Below are positions 1 to 9,515 of a DNA stretch of 64,000 nucleotides, in pieces. Made by a program: the position numbers and the translations under genes. Origin of the DNA: Anditalea andensis (lineage in GTDB: Bacteria; Bacteroidota; Bacteroidia; Cytophagales; Cyclobacteriaceae). The notes under the pieces are model-generated. The model saw only the letters and a program-made list of their open reading frames with translations, was not told where the DNA came from and did not search any database. The stretch spans positions 124,001-188,000 of the forward strand of contig NZ_JMIH01000023.1 of NCBI RefSeq assembly GCF_000714815.1, written 5' to 3'. Each line of letters opens with the position of its first letter. Within the stretch, counting starts at the first letter, position 1.

Positions 1-166
1 TGTCTTCGCCCATTTCGGACAATGCGGGATCATCTTTATCAGCCTCTTTCTCTGCATGTCTGATAATATATATGGCACGTTCGTCAACATCTTCTTTCAC
101 AAAAAGATCATATCCTAGTAATATATTATTGAGTAACAGAAATGTAATAGCAAGTATCTTTATCAT
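1..166 (-). CDS. Histidine phosphatase family protein, 3' part outside window
   Basis: The minus strand is open from an ATG at 166-164 to the window edge (55 codons). It begins with a short hydrophobic leader (about residues 1-15) and contains YIIRHAEK at about residues 32-39, the RHG/RHGE motif of the histidine phosphatase (phosphoglycerate mutase-like) superfamily, whose His forms the phospho-enzyme. The leader suggests export, like SixA-type periplasmic relatives in Bacteroidota. The C-terminal part with the second catalytic His lies outside, so the substrate cannot be guessed. The next gene upstream on this strand (TraB/GumN, ending at 217) is 50 bp away and may be co-transcribed. Confidence 0.75.
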   Translation of the reverse strand, partial: MIKILAITFLLLNNILLGYDLFVKEDVDERAIYIIRHAEKEADKDDPALSEMGED

Positions 167-216
167 TTTAACAAAGCATATTATTATTCAAAAACCTCAA
201 AATTTAGCCCTTGATA

Positions 217-1071
217 TTATTCCTCCAGCACTGTAACCGTATACCCTTCCTTTCTTAAAAGGTTCACCATGCCATTTTCACCGCCTAGATGACCTGCCCC
301 TACGGCAAAGAACATATTACCTTCTTTCATCATAGCCATCATGGGAGATAACCAGTTGTGGTTTCTATCATCAAGTAATATACCCTGGTAATTTTTGTAC
401 TCTGGACTTTCACTTACCATTTCCACCATTCTTTCTATGTCCTTAGACCTATAGGTCTCTATCAGCTGTAGAAAATCCCTTCTCCCTTTTTCAAAATCCA
501 ATACATAATCATACAGATTTTTATATTGTTCTTCTAAAGGAATATTTTCAAACACAGCCAGCTGATCCTCTATACTTTCCAGACCTCTAATACTAATTTC
601 ATTTTGTTTGGCTATCTTCATTAACTCAAGCTCATATGCTTTGGTTTCGCAGTCAAGTATTTTGGGATACAGCATGGAAAGCAGCATAAAAGGACGCATA
701 GATTTCATCATATTGATGTCTACCGAGGCATTTTCTTTAAGAAAAGCTTGGGTTGCGTCAAACTGATCATCATTTAGATAATCCGTGATTTTCTCTCCTG
801 ATGGATTATTGATATTAGAAAACACCACCTGCATCATATTGGGATCATCCAGATTTATTTCTAAGACCAGGTTTTGGGATGATTTCACCTTTTCAAGTAC
901 CTGCTGACCCAAATAAAAGTCTTCCTCGCAAATGAGATGTATCGTACCAAACAAATAGGATGGAGCGACTAATCCATTGCCCGATATCTCATAAAACAAT
1001 CCTTTTTCCTGGCAAAAGCCAACATTTGCGTAAGCAATGAACGCAAGTAGTAATACAATTATATTTTTCAT
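217..1071 (-). CDS. TraB/GumN family secreted protein
   Basis: 284 residues with an N-terminal signal peptide (hydrophobic to about residue 17, then CQEKG). The family marks are GTIH at about residues 42-45 and GAGHLGG at about 258-264, the two conserved GxxH motifs of the TraB/GumN (Tiki-like) fold, which in Tiki proteins is a metal-dependent protease. The length is normal for bacterial members. Its own role is unknown; by family it may be an envelope peptidase. It sits between an RluA gene upstream and a histidine phosphatase downstream, all on the minus strand and 30-50 bp apart, so one transcript is possible. Confidence 0.85.
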   Translation of the reverse strand: MKNIIVLLLAFIAYANVGFCQEKGLFYEISGNGLVAPSYLFGTIHLICEEDFYLGQQVLEKVKSSQNLVLEINLDDPNMMQVVFSNINNPSGEKITDYLNDDQFDATQAFLKENASVDINMMKSMRPFMLLSMLYPKILDCETKAYELELMKIAKQNEISIRGLESIEDQLAVFENIPLEEQYKNLYDYVLDFEKGRRDFLQLIETYRSKDIERMVEMVSESPEYKNYQGILLDDRNHNWLSPMMAMMKEGNMFFAVGAGHLGGENGMVNLLRKEGYTVTVLEE

Positions 1072-1101
1072 AGGAAAATGGTGTTTTAATATTTGTTAAT
1101 G

Positions 1102-1836
1102 TTATCCGCTAAACGTATTATCCAGATGTTGATCTTTGGCTTTTATCTCCTCAAATTCCAAAAACTGCTCCCAAAAAGGCTCCGTAGGAAGGCCTGCCCT
1201 TAAAAAGAGTTTTTCTTTTTTAATAGGATGAGTAAAGACTAAGTGAAATGCATGTAAATTAATGCTAGCATCTTGATTTGGCTTGACAAAGCCATATTTT
1301 ACATCACCTCTAATAGGAGATCCCATACTGGATAATTGGACTCTTATTTGATGAGGTCTGCCAGTGACTGGCCTGACTTCTAATAACCAGTGGTCATTTA
1401 AAGTTCCAAGTCGTTTGAAGTTGAGTTCGGCCTTTTGACTGGCTGACACCTCCTTTTCATGCGCAGTTACAAGATTTCTATTTTCATCCTTTGTAAGGTA
1501 ATGGGTGAGTTTCCCCATCTCTTCCTTAGGCTTTTTCTTAACTACGGCCCAGTATACTTTATGGATCTCCCGTTTCCGGAAGAGCTCCATCATTCTTTCC
1601 AATCCTTTTGAAGTTCTGGCAAATATTACCAGTCCACTCACAGGCCTGTCTAACCTATGTACAGGGTGAAGAAATACATCTCCAGGTTTGTTATATTTAT
1701 GTTTAATATACTCTCTACAAAAGTCTGTCAAGGTTTTATCCCCGGTTTTATCACCTTGTACTAATACACCTGCTGCTTTGTTTACCACTAAAAGGTGATT
1801 ATCTTCATATACTACCGTGAAAGGCTGCTTTCTCAT
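1102..1836 (-). CDS. RluA family RNA pseudouridine synthase
   Basis: 244 residues. HRLDRPVSGL at residues 60-69 is the RluA signature with the catalytic Asp at about 63; GRPHQIRVQL later in the chain is the conserved RNA-binding/active-site strand. There is no N-terminal S4 domain, which fits the short RluA-type enzymes (TruC/YqcB-like) rather than RluC/RluD. It isomerises uridine to pseudouridine in rRNA or tRNA; the target base cannot be told from sequence. ATG at 1836-1834, just downstream of a -7 box at 1854-1861. Confidence 0.9.
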   Translation of the reverse strand: MRKQPFTVVYEDNHLLVVNKAAGVLVQGDKTGDKTLTDFCREYIKHKYNKPGDVFLHPVHRLDRPVSGLVIFARTSKGLERMMELFRKREIHKVYWAVVKKKPKEEMGKLTHYLTKDENRNLVTAHEKEVSASQKAELNFKRLGTLNDHWLLEVRPVTGRPHQIRVQLSSMGSPIRGDVKYGFVKPNQDASINLHAFHLVFTHPIKKEKLFLRAGLPTEPFWEQFLEFEEIKAKDQHLDNTFSG

Positions 1837-1853
1837 CTTATATTATTTTTTAC

Positions 1854-1861
1854 CAAAGATA
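1854..1861 (-). promoter_or_regulatory. -7 promoter box of the pseudouridine synthase gene
   Basis: The minus strand reads TATCTTTG, a match to the Bacteroidota -7 consensus TAnnTTTG, 17 bp before the start codon. No good -33 TTG is seen at the usual spacing, so this rests on the -7 match alone. Confidence 0.45.
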
Positions 1862-2024
1862 AACAAAAAGAAGCTGTAATTTCACCTGCTTTAAAGGGCA
1901 CTATAAAGATAGCGCTAAATATCAGATAAAGTTCAAATTTTTACAAAAATTATTCTATAATTAACAATTAGGTACCTTATCTGTTGTATTTAAACATTTA
2001 TAAAACTAATAAATCATCCATCAA

Positions 2025-2951
2025 ATGAGCATTAAAAAAGTTTTTAAAGATTCCGGAAAAATATTAAAGAACACCTTGAAGTATCTGAAGGAGGATGAGC
2101 CTATAATATATTGCGCAGCTATTGCCTTTTTCACCATCTTCTCTTTACCTGCCATTTTGATTGTAGTGACATTAGTAGGAATAATATTTTTTGATGTTCA
2201 GACTATTAGCCGTGAAATACACAGTGTAGCAGATGAATATATAGGAGAAGAAGCGGCGGAACAAGTTGCTGTCGTATTAGAAAATGTGATCGAAAGCCCA
2301 GGCAGTTTTTGGTATATTATCGTAGGTGTCTTAGTTGTCATTAAAAGTGCCACTATGATATTCTTTATGATCCAAAAAGCCTTAAATTCCATATGGAAAG
2401 TTGAAGTAAAAAAAGATGTCAAATATTTAAGCTATCTCAAGCATCGCTCTGTGACTTTATTAATCGTAGTAGGGCTGGGCTTTTTACTCGTGCTTACTAT
2501 GATTTTAGATACAGCCGTATCCCTTGCTGGCAGTGAAATAGAAGCTCTGTTACCGGGGAATACGCATCATACTTGGACGGCATTGAATTTTCTATTAAGC
2601 TTCCTGATGGTACTTATATTTTTCACTTCTATCCATAAGACCCTACCAGATGCCAAGATACCCTGGAGAGATGCATTGGCAGGGGGCATTATTACTTCTA
2701 TACTGTTTTTAATCGGAAAGCAGATCATAAATTTAATATTGAATGAAATAGAAGTAGCAGATTATTATGCAGCGGCAGGGTCTTTGGTTATAATTCTCCT
2801 CTGGATATTTTACAGTTCTATCATCCTATTTTTGGGAGGGGAGATTACCAAAGCATATTCTATGAACAGAGGACATGAGATCAAACCTAAATCCATAGCC
2901 GTAAAATATTCCCAGACAATAGAATTAGGTGAAGAGGGAGTAGAAGATTAA
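2025..2951 (+). CDS. YihY/virulence factor BrkB family membrane protein
   Basis: 308 residues with about six membrane segments (first at about 27-53, last near 245-270) separated by short loops. The pattern of an N-terminal helix before a first membrane segment, the central DVKYLSYLKHRSVTLL stretch and the late GxxIxxxLxxxGKxxI region fits the YihY/BrkB family (formerly wrongly called RNase BN). Function in the inner membrane is unknown. It stands alone on the plus strand and meets prfC head-on at a shared hairpin. Confidence 0.88.
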   Translation: MSIKKVFKDSGKILKNTLKYLKEDEPIIYCAAIAFFTIFSLPAILIVVTLVGIIFFDVQTISREIHSVADEYIGEEAAEQVAVVLENVIESPGSFWYIIVGVLVVIKSATMIFFMIQKALNSIWKVEVKKDVKYLSYLKHRSVTLLIVVGLGFLLVLTMILDTAVSLAGSEIEALLPGNTHHTWTALNFLLSFLMVLIFFTSIHKTLPDAKIPWRDALAGGIITSILFLIGKQIINLILNEIEVADYYAAAGSLVIILLWIFYSSIILFLGGEITKAYSMNRGHEIKPKSIAVKYSQTIELGEEGVED

Positions 2952-2963
2952 TGAGAGAAAAAT

Positions 2964-2998
2964 GAAGGCACGGTGTTAAGAGTAATTACCGTGCCTTC
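2964..2998. terminator. Hairpin between convergent yihY-like gene and prfC
   Basis: An 11-bp perfect stem (GAAGGCACGGT with its complement) and 13-nt loop lies between two converging genes. On the minus strand it is followed by a T-rich tail, so it probably ends prfC transcription; the plus-strand tail is weaker. Confidence 0.7.
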
Positions 2999-3006
2999 CA
3001 TGTTTC

Positions 3007-4587
3007 TTAAAATTCAGAAGTAAAATGGAATTCTATTTCAGGATAATTATCCTGAACCATCTGAAGCCATGATTTGGTTTCTGCCATAAATACCAGTTTC
3101 CCATCCTTATCTCTGGCGATGTGCCTGTTTTTTGACCGTACGAATTCTTCAAGTTGCTTCTTATCTGAACTGCTAATCCAACAGGCTTTGTAGAGATTCA
3201 TAGGTGAAAATTCCACAGTGGCATTATATTCATTTTTCAGCCTAAACTGAATTACTTCAAACTGAAGCTGGCCTACTGTACCCACCACTTTTCGAGATCC
3301 CATATCGAATGTAAAAAGTTGGGCAACTCCCTCCTCCATCAACTGTTTCAAACCCTTTTCCAGTTGTTTGGTTTTCATAGCATCCTTATTGACCACTTCT
3401 CTGAAAATTTCGGGAGAAAAGCTGGGAATACCTTTAAAATTCATGTTTTCACCGTCTGTAAGCGTATCTCCAATCTTGAGATTCCCTGTATCATATAGCC
3501 CCACTATATCTCCAGGAAAGGCTTCATCGACTATCTCTTTATCCTGGGCCATAAATGAGGTCACATTAGAAAATCTCAAAGGCTTAGTGCCACGTACATG
3601 GTTATAAGGTTTATTTCTTTCAAATTTACCTGAACATATTCTAAGGAATGCGATTCTATTTCTGTGGTTTGGATCCATATTGGCATGGATCTTAAATATA
3701 AACCCTGAAAAGTTTTTTTCATCAGGTGCTACTTCCCGCTCTTCTGTATTTCTGCTTTTAGGTTTGGGAGCTATTTTGATAAAAGTATCCAACATTTCAT
3801 TTATGCCAAAATTATTGACTGCAGAACCAAAAAATACAGGAGCTACCTTCCCTTCTAAATATTCCGTAGGGTCGAAATCTGGATATACCCCTTCTATCAA
3901 TTCCACATCTTCCCTTAGTTGATCAGCATAACTTTGGCCTATGAGGGTATCCAATCTTTTATCTCCCAGATCCTCAAATACGGCTCTATCATCGCTAAGC
4001 TTTCTTTGGCTGGGTGTAAACAGATTGAGTTTTTGGTCAAACAGATTGTAAACCCCTTTGAAAGATTTTCCCATACCTATGGGCCAGGATAGGGGACGTA
4101 CACTGATATTGAGTTTTTCTTCCACCTCATCTAAAAGGTCATATGGGTCCCTCCCTTCTCTATCCAGTTTATTGATAAAACAGATTACCGGTGTTTTTCT
4201 CATTCGGCAGACTTCCATCAGCTTTTCAGTTTGGATCTCCACCCCCTTTACACAGTCTATTACCATTATAACTGAATCTACCGCAGTCAGGGTCCTATAG
4301 GTGTCCTCAGCAAAATCCTGATGGCCCGGCGTATCCAGTAGATTTATTTTGATGTCCCGATATTCGAATCCCATCACAGAAGTAGCCACAGAGATACCTC
4401 TCTGTTTTTCTATTTCCATCCAGTCAGACTTGGTAGCCGTATCAATTTTATTGGACTTTACTGCTCCGGCTGTCTTTATTGCTCCTCCGAAAAGCAAAAG
4501 CTTTTCGGTAAGTGTGGTCTTCCCTGCATCAGGGTGGGCAATTATGGCAAAAGTTCTTCTCTTTTGGATTTCTTGGGAAAGGGTCAT
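3007..4587 (-). CDS. prfC: Peptide chain release factor 3
   Basis: 526 residues, the usual RF3 length. The GTPase G1 loop AHPDAGKTT is at residues 17-25, followed by the DTPGHQDF (G3) and [10 protein letters not shown] (G4) motifs typical of RF3; domains II and III follow with [17 protein letters not shown] and a C-terminal domain ending in FHFTSEF. RF3 is the GTPase that removes RF1/RF2 from the ribosome after peptide release. Single-gene transcript: promoter box at 4616-4623, hairpin at 2964-2998. Confidence 0.97.
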   Translation of the reverse strand: MTLSQEIQKRRTFAIIAHPDAGKTTLTEKLLLFGGAIKTAGAVKSNKIDTATKSDWMEIEKQRGISVATSVMGFEYRDIKINLLDTPGHQDFAEDTYRTLTAVDSVIMVIDCVKGVEIQTEKLMEVCRMRKTPVICFINKLDREGRDPYDLLDEVEEKLNISVRPLSWPIGMGKSFKGVYNLFDQKLNLFTPSQRKLSDDRAVFEDLGDKRLDTLIGQSYADQLREDVELIEGVYPDFDPTEYLEGKVAPVFFGSAVNNFGINEMLDTFIKIAPKPKSRNTEEREVAPDEKNFSGFIFKIHANMDPNHRNRIAFLRICSGKFERNKPYNHVRGTKPLRFSNVTSFMAQDKEIVDEAFPGDIVGLYDTGNLKIGDTLTDGENMNFKGIPSFSPEIFREVVNKDAMKTKQLEKGLKQLMEEGVAQLFTFDMGSRKVVGTVGQLQFEVIQFRLKNEYNATVEFSPMNLYKACWISSSDKKQLEEFVRSKNRHIARDKDGKLVFMAETKSWLQMVQDNYPEIEFHFTSEF

Positions 4588-4615
4588 CTGCTTAAATATC
4601 TATATTTTCAGGCTG

Positions 4616-4623
4616 CAAAGGTA
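4616..4623 (-). promoter_or_regulatory. -7 promoter box of prfC
   Basis: The minus strand reads TACCTTTG, a perfect TAnnTTTG match 28 bp before the prfC ATG. The -33 region is not clear. Confidence 0.5.
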
Positions 4624-4760
4624 CAGCTAATATTAGAAGATCGGAAACATTAAAAAAGAAAGGAAGCTAGCAGTTTTATCTACCCATCTGCCGAACATTT
4701 GGACAAAAAGGTATCATATAAAACAAATATAGCCCCTATAATCTAAACTATTTTTAAAGC

Positions 4761-5954
4761 CTATTCCTGTACGGCATTTAGAACAATCCTGAATGTAGTA
4801 CCTTTACCCATTTCAGAGGTTTTGACATAGATCTTCCCTTTGTGGTAACCTTCAATGATTCTTTTGGCTAAAGTGAGTCCTAGTCCCCAGCCTCTTTGCC
4901 TGGTAGTAAATCCCGGGTTAAAAACTTTTTTATACATGCTTTTTTCCATTCCCTTCCCTGTATCACTTATATCAATGACTATAAATCTTTCGCTTTCCTT
5001 TACTATATTTATCAGAATATCCCCTCTTCCCTTCATGGCATCCACTGCGTTTTTACAGATGTTTTCTATTACCCATTCAAATAAGGGTTTATTCATCATA
5101 CCATAAATATTATCTGCATGACTATTAAGCTGAATTTCTACCTTGCTCGATAATCTAGGACGAAGGTAATTGACAGCTTCTTCTACTGTCTGGTATACAT
5201 TTTCAGGCTGTATGACTGGCGTACTTCCTATATTGCTAAACCGCTCAGTAACCAGACGCAGCTTGACCACATCTTTATCCATTTCCTGTATGACTTCCTG
5301 GTTTTCATCCCAGACGGGTGAGTTTTTTAAATAATCGATCCATGCCATTAAGGAGGCAAGGGGGGTTCCCAGTTGATGGGCAGTCTCTTTGGTAAGACCA
5401 GCCCATACCCTGTTTTGTTCCGCAAGTTTGGATTGATTGAAAACCGCAAAGGCTAGCAAGCCAAACACTAATATAACAGAAAGCTGTACATAAGGATAAT
5501 ACTGAAGCCTCCTTAGCAACTCCGAATTTCTATAAAATATCAAATAATCCTCAGCTAATACGATAGGTTCATATTCAGCTCTCATCCTGACCAGCTCATA
5601 GCTTAATTGCGCCTTGATTTCTTCTTCTGTACTGTTCTTTTTTAACTTGATATTTTTATGCTCATTCGGGATACCGTTAGCATCTGTAATGATTACTGGA
5701 ATACTGGTATTCTCTACTATTATCTCCTGATGGATAAACGTGAGGTTATCATTTCCACTCGCCAGATATTCCATAGCATTGGCATATAAATCTATCTGTC
5801 GCTTCTCTCTGATCTTTAGGTCACTTACGAGTAGATCAGTATAATATATAGATCCGATACTTATGATCAGAGAAATAATAAAAATAATCCATTTTACTTT
5901 TCCCCTATTATGGTATAGGTCAAAAGTGGTAAGATCCTGAAATCTATTTTTCAT
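4761..5954 (-). CDS. Membrane sensor histidine kinase, orphan
   Basis: 397 residues: membrane segment at about 21-43, a periplasmic sensor of about 110 residues, a second membrane segment at about 156-172, then the kinase core. The H box is HQLGTPLASL with the phospho-acceptor His at 193; N box ENICKNAVDAM, G1 DTGKGM and G2 GWGLGLTLAKR follow. The HQLGTPL form in place of HELRTPL is a known variant in Bacteroidota. No response regulator gene lies beside it, so the partner is encoded elsewhere. No HAMP domain is evident between membrane segment and H box. The ligand is unknown. Confidence 0.9.
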   Translation of the reverse strand: MKNRFQDLTTFDLYHNRGKVKWIIFIISLIISIGSIYYTDLLVSDLKIREKRQIDLYANAMEYLASGNDNLTFIHQEIIVENTSIPVIITDANGIPNEHKNIKLKKNSTEEEIKAQLSYELVRMRAEYEPIVLAEDYLIFYRNSELLRRLQYYPYVQLSVILVFGLLAFAVFNQSKLAEQNRVWAGLTKETAHQLGTPLASLMAWIDYLKNSPVWDENQEVIQEMDKDVVKLRLVTERFSNIGSTPVIQPENVYQTVEEAVNYLRPRLSSKVEIQLNSHADNIYGMMNKPLFEWVIENICKNAVDAMKGRGDILINIVKESERFIVIDISDTGKGMEKSMYKKVFNPGFTTRQRGWGLGLTLAKRIIEGYHKGKIYVKTSEMGKGTTFRIVLNAVQE

Positions 5955-6266
5955 TTTAAAGGGGTGGAAATCAAATTATTTGTCAGCTCTTTTATAACTG
6001 TATTATAACACAGATATTATTTAATTTAAAGGGAATTAAACAGTATATAACCATTATAAATAAATGGCTATATAGAAATGTCCATAATGAAACACAGAGT
6101 CATAATCCATAATCTGAATTATGGATGAAAGAAAGCAAAGTTTTATTAAAAATGCTAAACCAGATGATAGCAACTTTAATTATTTATAATAAAAAAACAA
6201 TTGCCCCCTTTAAATGGCTGAATTCTATTTTTCAGATATTCTATATTATAATTGAATAAGTTACAA
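5955..6266. other. Gene-free 312-bp spacer
   Basis: Very AT-rich DNA between the histidine kinase gene and the ABC permease gene, upstream of the kinase start. It holds one clear inverted repeat (6105-6126) and no open frame or RNA gene that I can support. The kinase promoter should lie here but no clean TAnnTTTG box was found. Confidence 0.6.
6105..6126. repeat. Inverted repeat, 9-bp arms
   Basis: ATCCATAAT and its complement ATTATGGAT surround CTGA. The sequence TCCATAATG also occurs at 6081-6089. No T-run follows on either strand, so it could be an operator or a structural element rather than a terminator. Confidence 0.5.
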
Positions 6267-7577
6267 TTATGCTGTTTTTAACCACCTCCATAATGTCCCA
6301 TAATTCACCTTACTGCCATGCACTAAGATTCCTATCCTATAAATTTTTCCAGCCATCCAGGTAGTGAAAAAGAAACCTAAGATCAATAGCCCCATAGATA
6401 GCGCTAAATCAAAAAATGGCACTCCATAACTTGCCCTACCCATCATAGCTATAGGGGATGTAAAAGGTATGATCGATAGCCAAAATGAGATATTACTGTT
6501 AGGATCATCCAATACAAAAACAAAAAGGCCAAAATATGCTACAATCAGAGGGATGGTAACCGGAAACATAAACTGCTGTGCATCTGACGGAGTATCTACC
6601 GCTGCCCCTATCGCAGCAAAAAAAGCTCCATATAGCAAGTACCCACCGATAAAGTAAAAGACAAAAGTTAATACGAGCTTGAAGAAATCAATATCCTGAA
6701 TGACCTTCAGGTATTGTCCCATTTCCCCCGCGGAAGTCTCAAGTATTTGGCCTGCATTCGGATTAGACATTTCTAGAGCTTGCTGCTGAGGCATCATCAT
6801 TCCAAAATATCCCATGACCAATGCAGATATACCAGAAATCAAAATTATCCATATCAAAAACTGGCTCAAACCTACCAGTCCTATACCTATGATCTTTCCA
6901 GTCATCAGCTGAAAGGGCTTTATTGAAGATATCAGGATTTCAATGATTCTGCTGGATTTTTCTTCTATAACACCCTGCATAATTTGGTTGCCATATATGA
7001 AAATAAACATATAAATCAATATACCAGCTATAAATCCTAAAATGTAATTGACTACCGCATTGGAGGCCTTTTCTTCACCTGCATTATCCAAGGTGACAGC
7101 CTGAACATATACATTGGTTCTGAGTTCAGCTATTATATTCGGGTCTATTCCTGAATCAAATAGCCTTATCTCTTCTATTTTCCTCTTAAGAGCACTTTCC
7201 AAATGAGCCAGCATGGCCATGCTAGGATTTTTATCGGTATAATACATGATACCTGATGGATGGTCCAGCGCTATTTTGGGTATATATAGAAAACCGTATC
7301 TGTCTCCGCTTTTTACCAGATCTTTAGCCTCTTCCCTATCTCTATTAGAATAAGAAAAAGCATATTGATCAGAGCTCTCCATTCTGAAAAGGTTGTTTTC
7401 ATCTACTACTTCAATGATTCTCAGGGCTTCTGATTCCCGCTCATTCATAGCTATCCATAAAAAAACACCCAGTATGGAAGGAAAAAGCAATGGTGTCAGT
7501 AGGGTGACTAAAAGAAAAGATTTCTTTTTTACTCTGGCAAAATATTCCCTTTTGATTACCAGTAATATTTTATTCAT
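6267..7577 (-). CDS. ABC-2 type transporter permease (NatB-like)
   Basis: 436 residues. One N-terminal membrane segment (about 20-45), a large extracytoplasmic domain (about 50-175), then five or six membrane segments at the C-terminus, including the stretch YGNQIMQGVIEEKSSRIIE, which is the ABC-2/NatB hallmark before the transmembrane core. Exports an unknown substrate (Na+ in NatAB) with the ATPase encoded just upstream, whose last 8 bp it overlaps. The overlap and order show a two-gene operon. Confidence 0.92.
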   Translation of the reverse strand: MNKILLVIKREYFARVKKKSFLLVTLLTPLLFPSILGVFLWIAMNERESEALRIIEVVDENNLFRMESSDQYAFSYSNRDREEAKDLVKSGDRYGFLYIPKIALDHPSGIMYYTDKNPSMAMLAHLESALKRKIEEIRLFDSGIDPNIIAELRTNVYVQAVTLDNAGEEKASNAVVNYILGFIAGILIYMFIFIYGNQIMQGVIEEKSSRIIEILISSIKPFQLMTGKIIGIGLVGLSQFLIWIILISGISALVMGYFGMMMPQQQALEMSNPNAGQILETSAGEMGQYLKVIQDIDFFKLVLTFVFYFIGGYLLYGAFFAAIGAAVDTPSDAQQFMFPVTIPLIVAYFGLFVFVLDDPNSNISFWLSIIPFTSPIAMMGRASYGVPFFDLALSMGLLILGFFFTTWMAGKIYRIGILVHGSKVNYGTLWRWLKTA

Positions 7578-8475
7578 GATCCGTATCTTTAGCTAGCTGT
7601 ATAAAAATCTCACCAATAGAAGGAATAATTTCTTCAAAACTCAACACCTCTCCATATGTCAATGCCTCTTGTAAAAGTTGGTTAGTAGTCCCTCCATTGA
7701 GCATTATGTGAAACTTGGTGTCCTGGCCAGCACTTGGCTGCTTTATCCAATGCGGAGGAAAAGACTCTGAACCAAGCCTTAATTTAAGCTCAAAAAGATT
7801 TTTTCTGGAAAGTTGTCGTATTTCCTCCACAGTCCCATCCAAAACTTTCTTGGCCTTATTGATCATCGCTATATGATCACATAACAGGTTTACAGATTCC
7901 ATTCTATGCGTAGAAAGAATAACAGAAGTGCCTTTATTTTTGAGATCGATTATTTCATCTTTGATTAGCTCGGCATTTACAGGGTCAAATCCTGAAAATG
8001 GTTCATCAAGTATCAGTAGTTCAGGTTCATGTATCACCGTAGCTATAAACTGGATCTTTTGGGCCATTCCTTTTGAAAGATCTTCTATTCTTTTATCTTT
8101 CCAAGCTGAAATATCTAGTTTCTCGGTCCAATATTTCACCCTCTGCTTTGCTTCACTGGCTCTTAAACCTTTAAGCTGTGCAAAATACAACAGCTGTTCC
8201 CCTACTTTCATTTTTTTATAGAGCCCTCTTTCTTCTGGGAGATAACCTATATTTTTGATGTGTTCCGGATTCAGTATTTTATTGTTTATCTTCACTTCAC
8301 CAGAATCTGCCTCTATGATTTGATTGATGATCCTGATGAGAGTAGTCTTACCAGCGCCATTTGGACCTAGCAGGCCAAATATAATCCCCTTTTCCACAGA
8401 TAGATTTATATCTATCAATGCAGGGTTATTTCCATAAGATTTACTTAGTGAATGGACTTCTAAAATTTGTGTCAT
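7570..8475 (-). CDS. ABC transporter ATP-binding protein (NatA-like)
   Basis: 301 residues from the ATG at 8475-8473; a TTG one codon earlier is the less likely start. Walker A GPNGAGKTT at about 37-45, signature LSKGMAQK, Walker B LLILDEPFSGFDP and the switch His in LSTHRMES are all present. The C-terminal 80 residues are the DUF4162-type tail seen in NatA/exporter ATPases. Drives the permease encoded directly downstream. Confidence 0.94.
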   Translation of the reverse strand: MTQILEVHSLSKSYGNNPALIDINLSVEKGIIFGLLGPNGAGKTTLIRIINQIIEADSGEVKINNKILNPEHIKNIGYLPEERGLYKKMKVGEQLLYFAQLKGLRASEAKQRVKYWTEKLDISAWKDKRIEDLSKGMAQKIQFIATVIHEPELLILDEPFSGFDPVNAELIKDEIIDLKNKGTSVILSTHRMESVNLLCDHIAMINKAKKVLDGTVEEIRQLSRKNLFELKLRLGSESFPPHWIKQPSAGQDTKFHIMLNGGTTNQLLQEALTYGEVLSFEEIIPSIGEIFIQLAKDTDHE

Positions 8476-8544
8476 CAATAAATTTTACTTGTTTGGAATC
8501 CAATTATTTCTACCTATGAAAAAATCAATTACCTTAATGCCGTT

Positions 8545-9432
8545 CTATTTTAATGCTACCGAGCCTACCGACACATCTATTTCAATAGTCATAAGATTAC
8601 CCGCACCGGCACTATATCCTTTGCTGATATAGGTTTTATTGCCTATACTTTTAAGGTAATGAGGTATAGAAGTCCTGCACATGGCAGTGCTTTGGACTTT
8701 CACTATATAAGGAGTATCTGTATCAGGTAAGGTGATGTTTACGGAACCTGCCCCCACACTGGCCCTTACATGAGTAGCCTGAGACATATCTCCACTAAAG
8801 ATAAGGTTTACATTACCATAATTGACATCAAAGATCATTTGTTTTGCATTTGAAAAATTCAATCCATTAGCCTCCACGTTTCCCATATTCACGCTTACTG
8901 ACATAGTGTCCATACTAATAGGATTAGGAATGCTTTTACTATATTTTAATACTACATCAGCAGTAGCAGTTTTAATTTTGCATTTGGTCACATTTATATT
9001 AGATAAATCAATGTCCGCTCTTCCTATGCCAAAATTTAAATTTAAATCATATAAAAAATTTGTATTTAAACCTACCTTCCAGTCATGGTCAAAATCATCA
9101 TTACTGCTGGGAAATAGCCTGGAAGTTATACTTTTTCCCAAACTTTCTGATTCTACATTGCGGTGGTCCAGTGTAGCGGATAATATATTGTTCCGAACGG
9201 AATATTGAAAGGAAGGCAGGATATTAACTTTTGCCAAAGATGCTTCTATGAAGATGGGCAAACCTGAATGATCCCTCCCTATATGGGAGATCCCTTTATA
9301 GGAAGAAAAATTTAACTTTACCTGGCTGAAATCCTCCGTCTTTTCGACCTTAAACTCTTTATTAATTTGAGCTATTATATTAGTATTAAACGCTACAATT
9401 GCCCAAATTATTAAGCATACTCTTCTCAACAT
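8545..9432 (-). CDS. Secreted protein with toastrack-like (DUF4097-type) beta repeat region
   Basis: 295 residues with signal peptide (about 1-21, IIAQ). Residues 120-290 are rich in short beta strands with repeating phrases such as ADIDLSNINVTKCKIKTATADV and GNVEANGLNF, the pattern of the DUF4097/toastrack right-handed fold, often found in envelope proteins near sigma/anti-sigma or transporter genes. No catalytic residues are evident. It lies 69 bp upstream of the ABC ATPase on the same strand; a functional link is only a guess. Confidence 0.6.
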   Translation of the reverse strand: MLRRVCLIIWAIVAFNTNIIAQINKEFKVEKTEDFSQVKLNFSSYKGISHIGRDHSGLPIFIEASLAKVNILPSFQYSVRNNILSATLDHRNVESESLGKSITSRLFPSSNDDFDHDWKVGLNTNFLYDLNLNFGIGRADIDLSNINVTKCKIKTATADVVLKYSKSIPNPISMDTMSVSVNMGNVEANGLNFSNAKQMIFDVNYGNVNLIFSGDMSQATHVRASVGAGSVNITLPDTDTPYIVKVQSTAMCRTSIPHYLKSIGNKTYISKGYSAGAGNLMTIEIDVSVGSVALK

Positions 9433-9471
9433 ACGAGTAAATTACGGTGCGTAGCGTAAAAGGTTTTATAT

Positions 9472-9505
9472 AGATAAAAAAAAGCCGGGAAAATATCCCA
9501 GCTTT
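9472..9505 (-). terminator. Rho-independent terminator of dnaJ
   Basis: On the minus strand, a 10-bp stem (AAAGCTGGGA with its partner, one G-U pair) and 5-nt loop is followed by a run of eight T. It starts 11 bp after the dnaJ stop. Confidence 0.85.
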
Positions 9506-9515
9506 CAATTTTTAT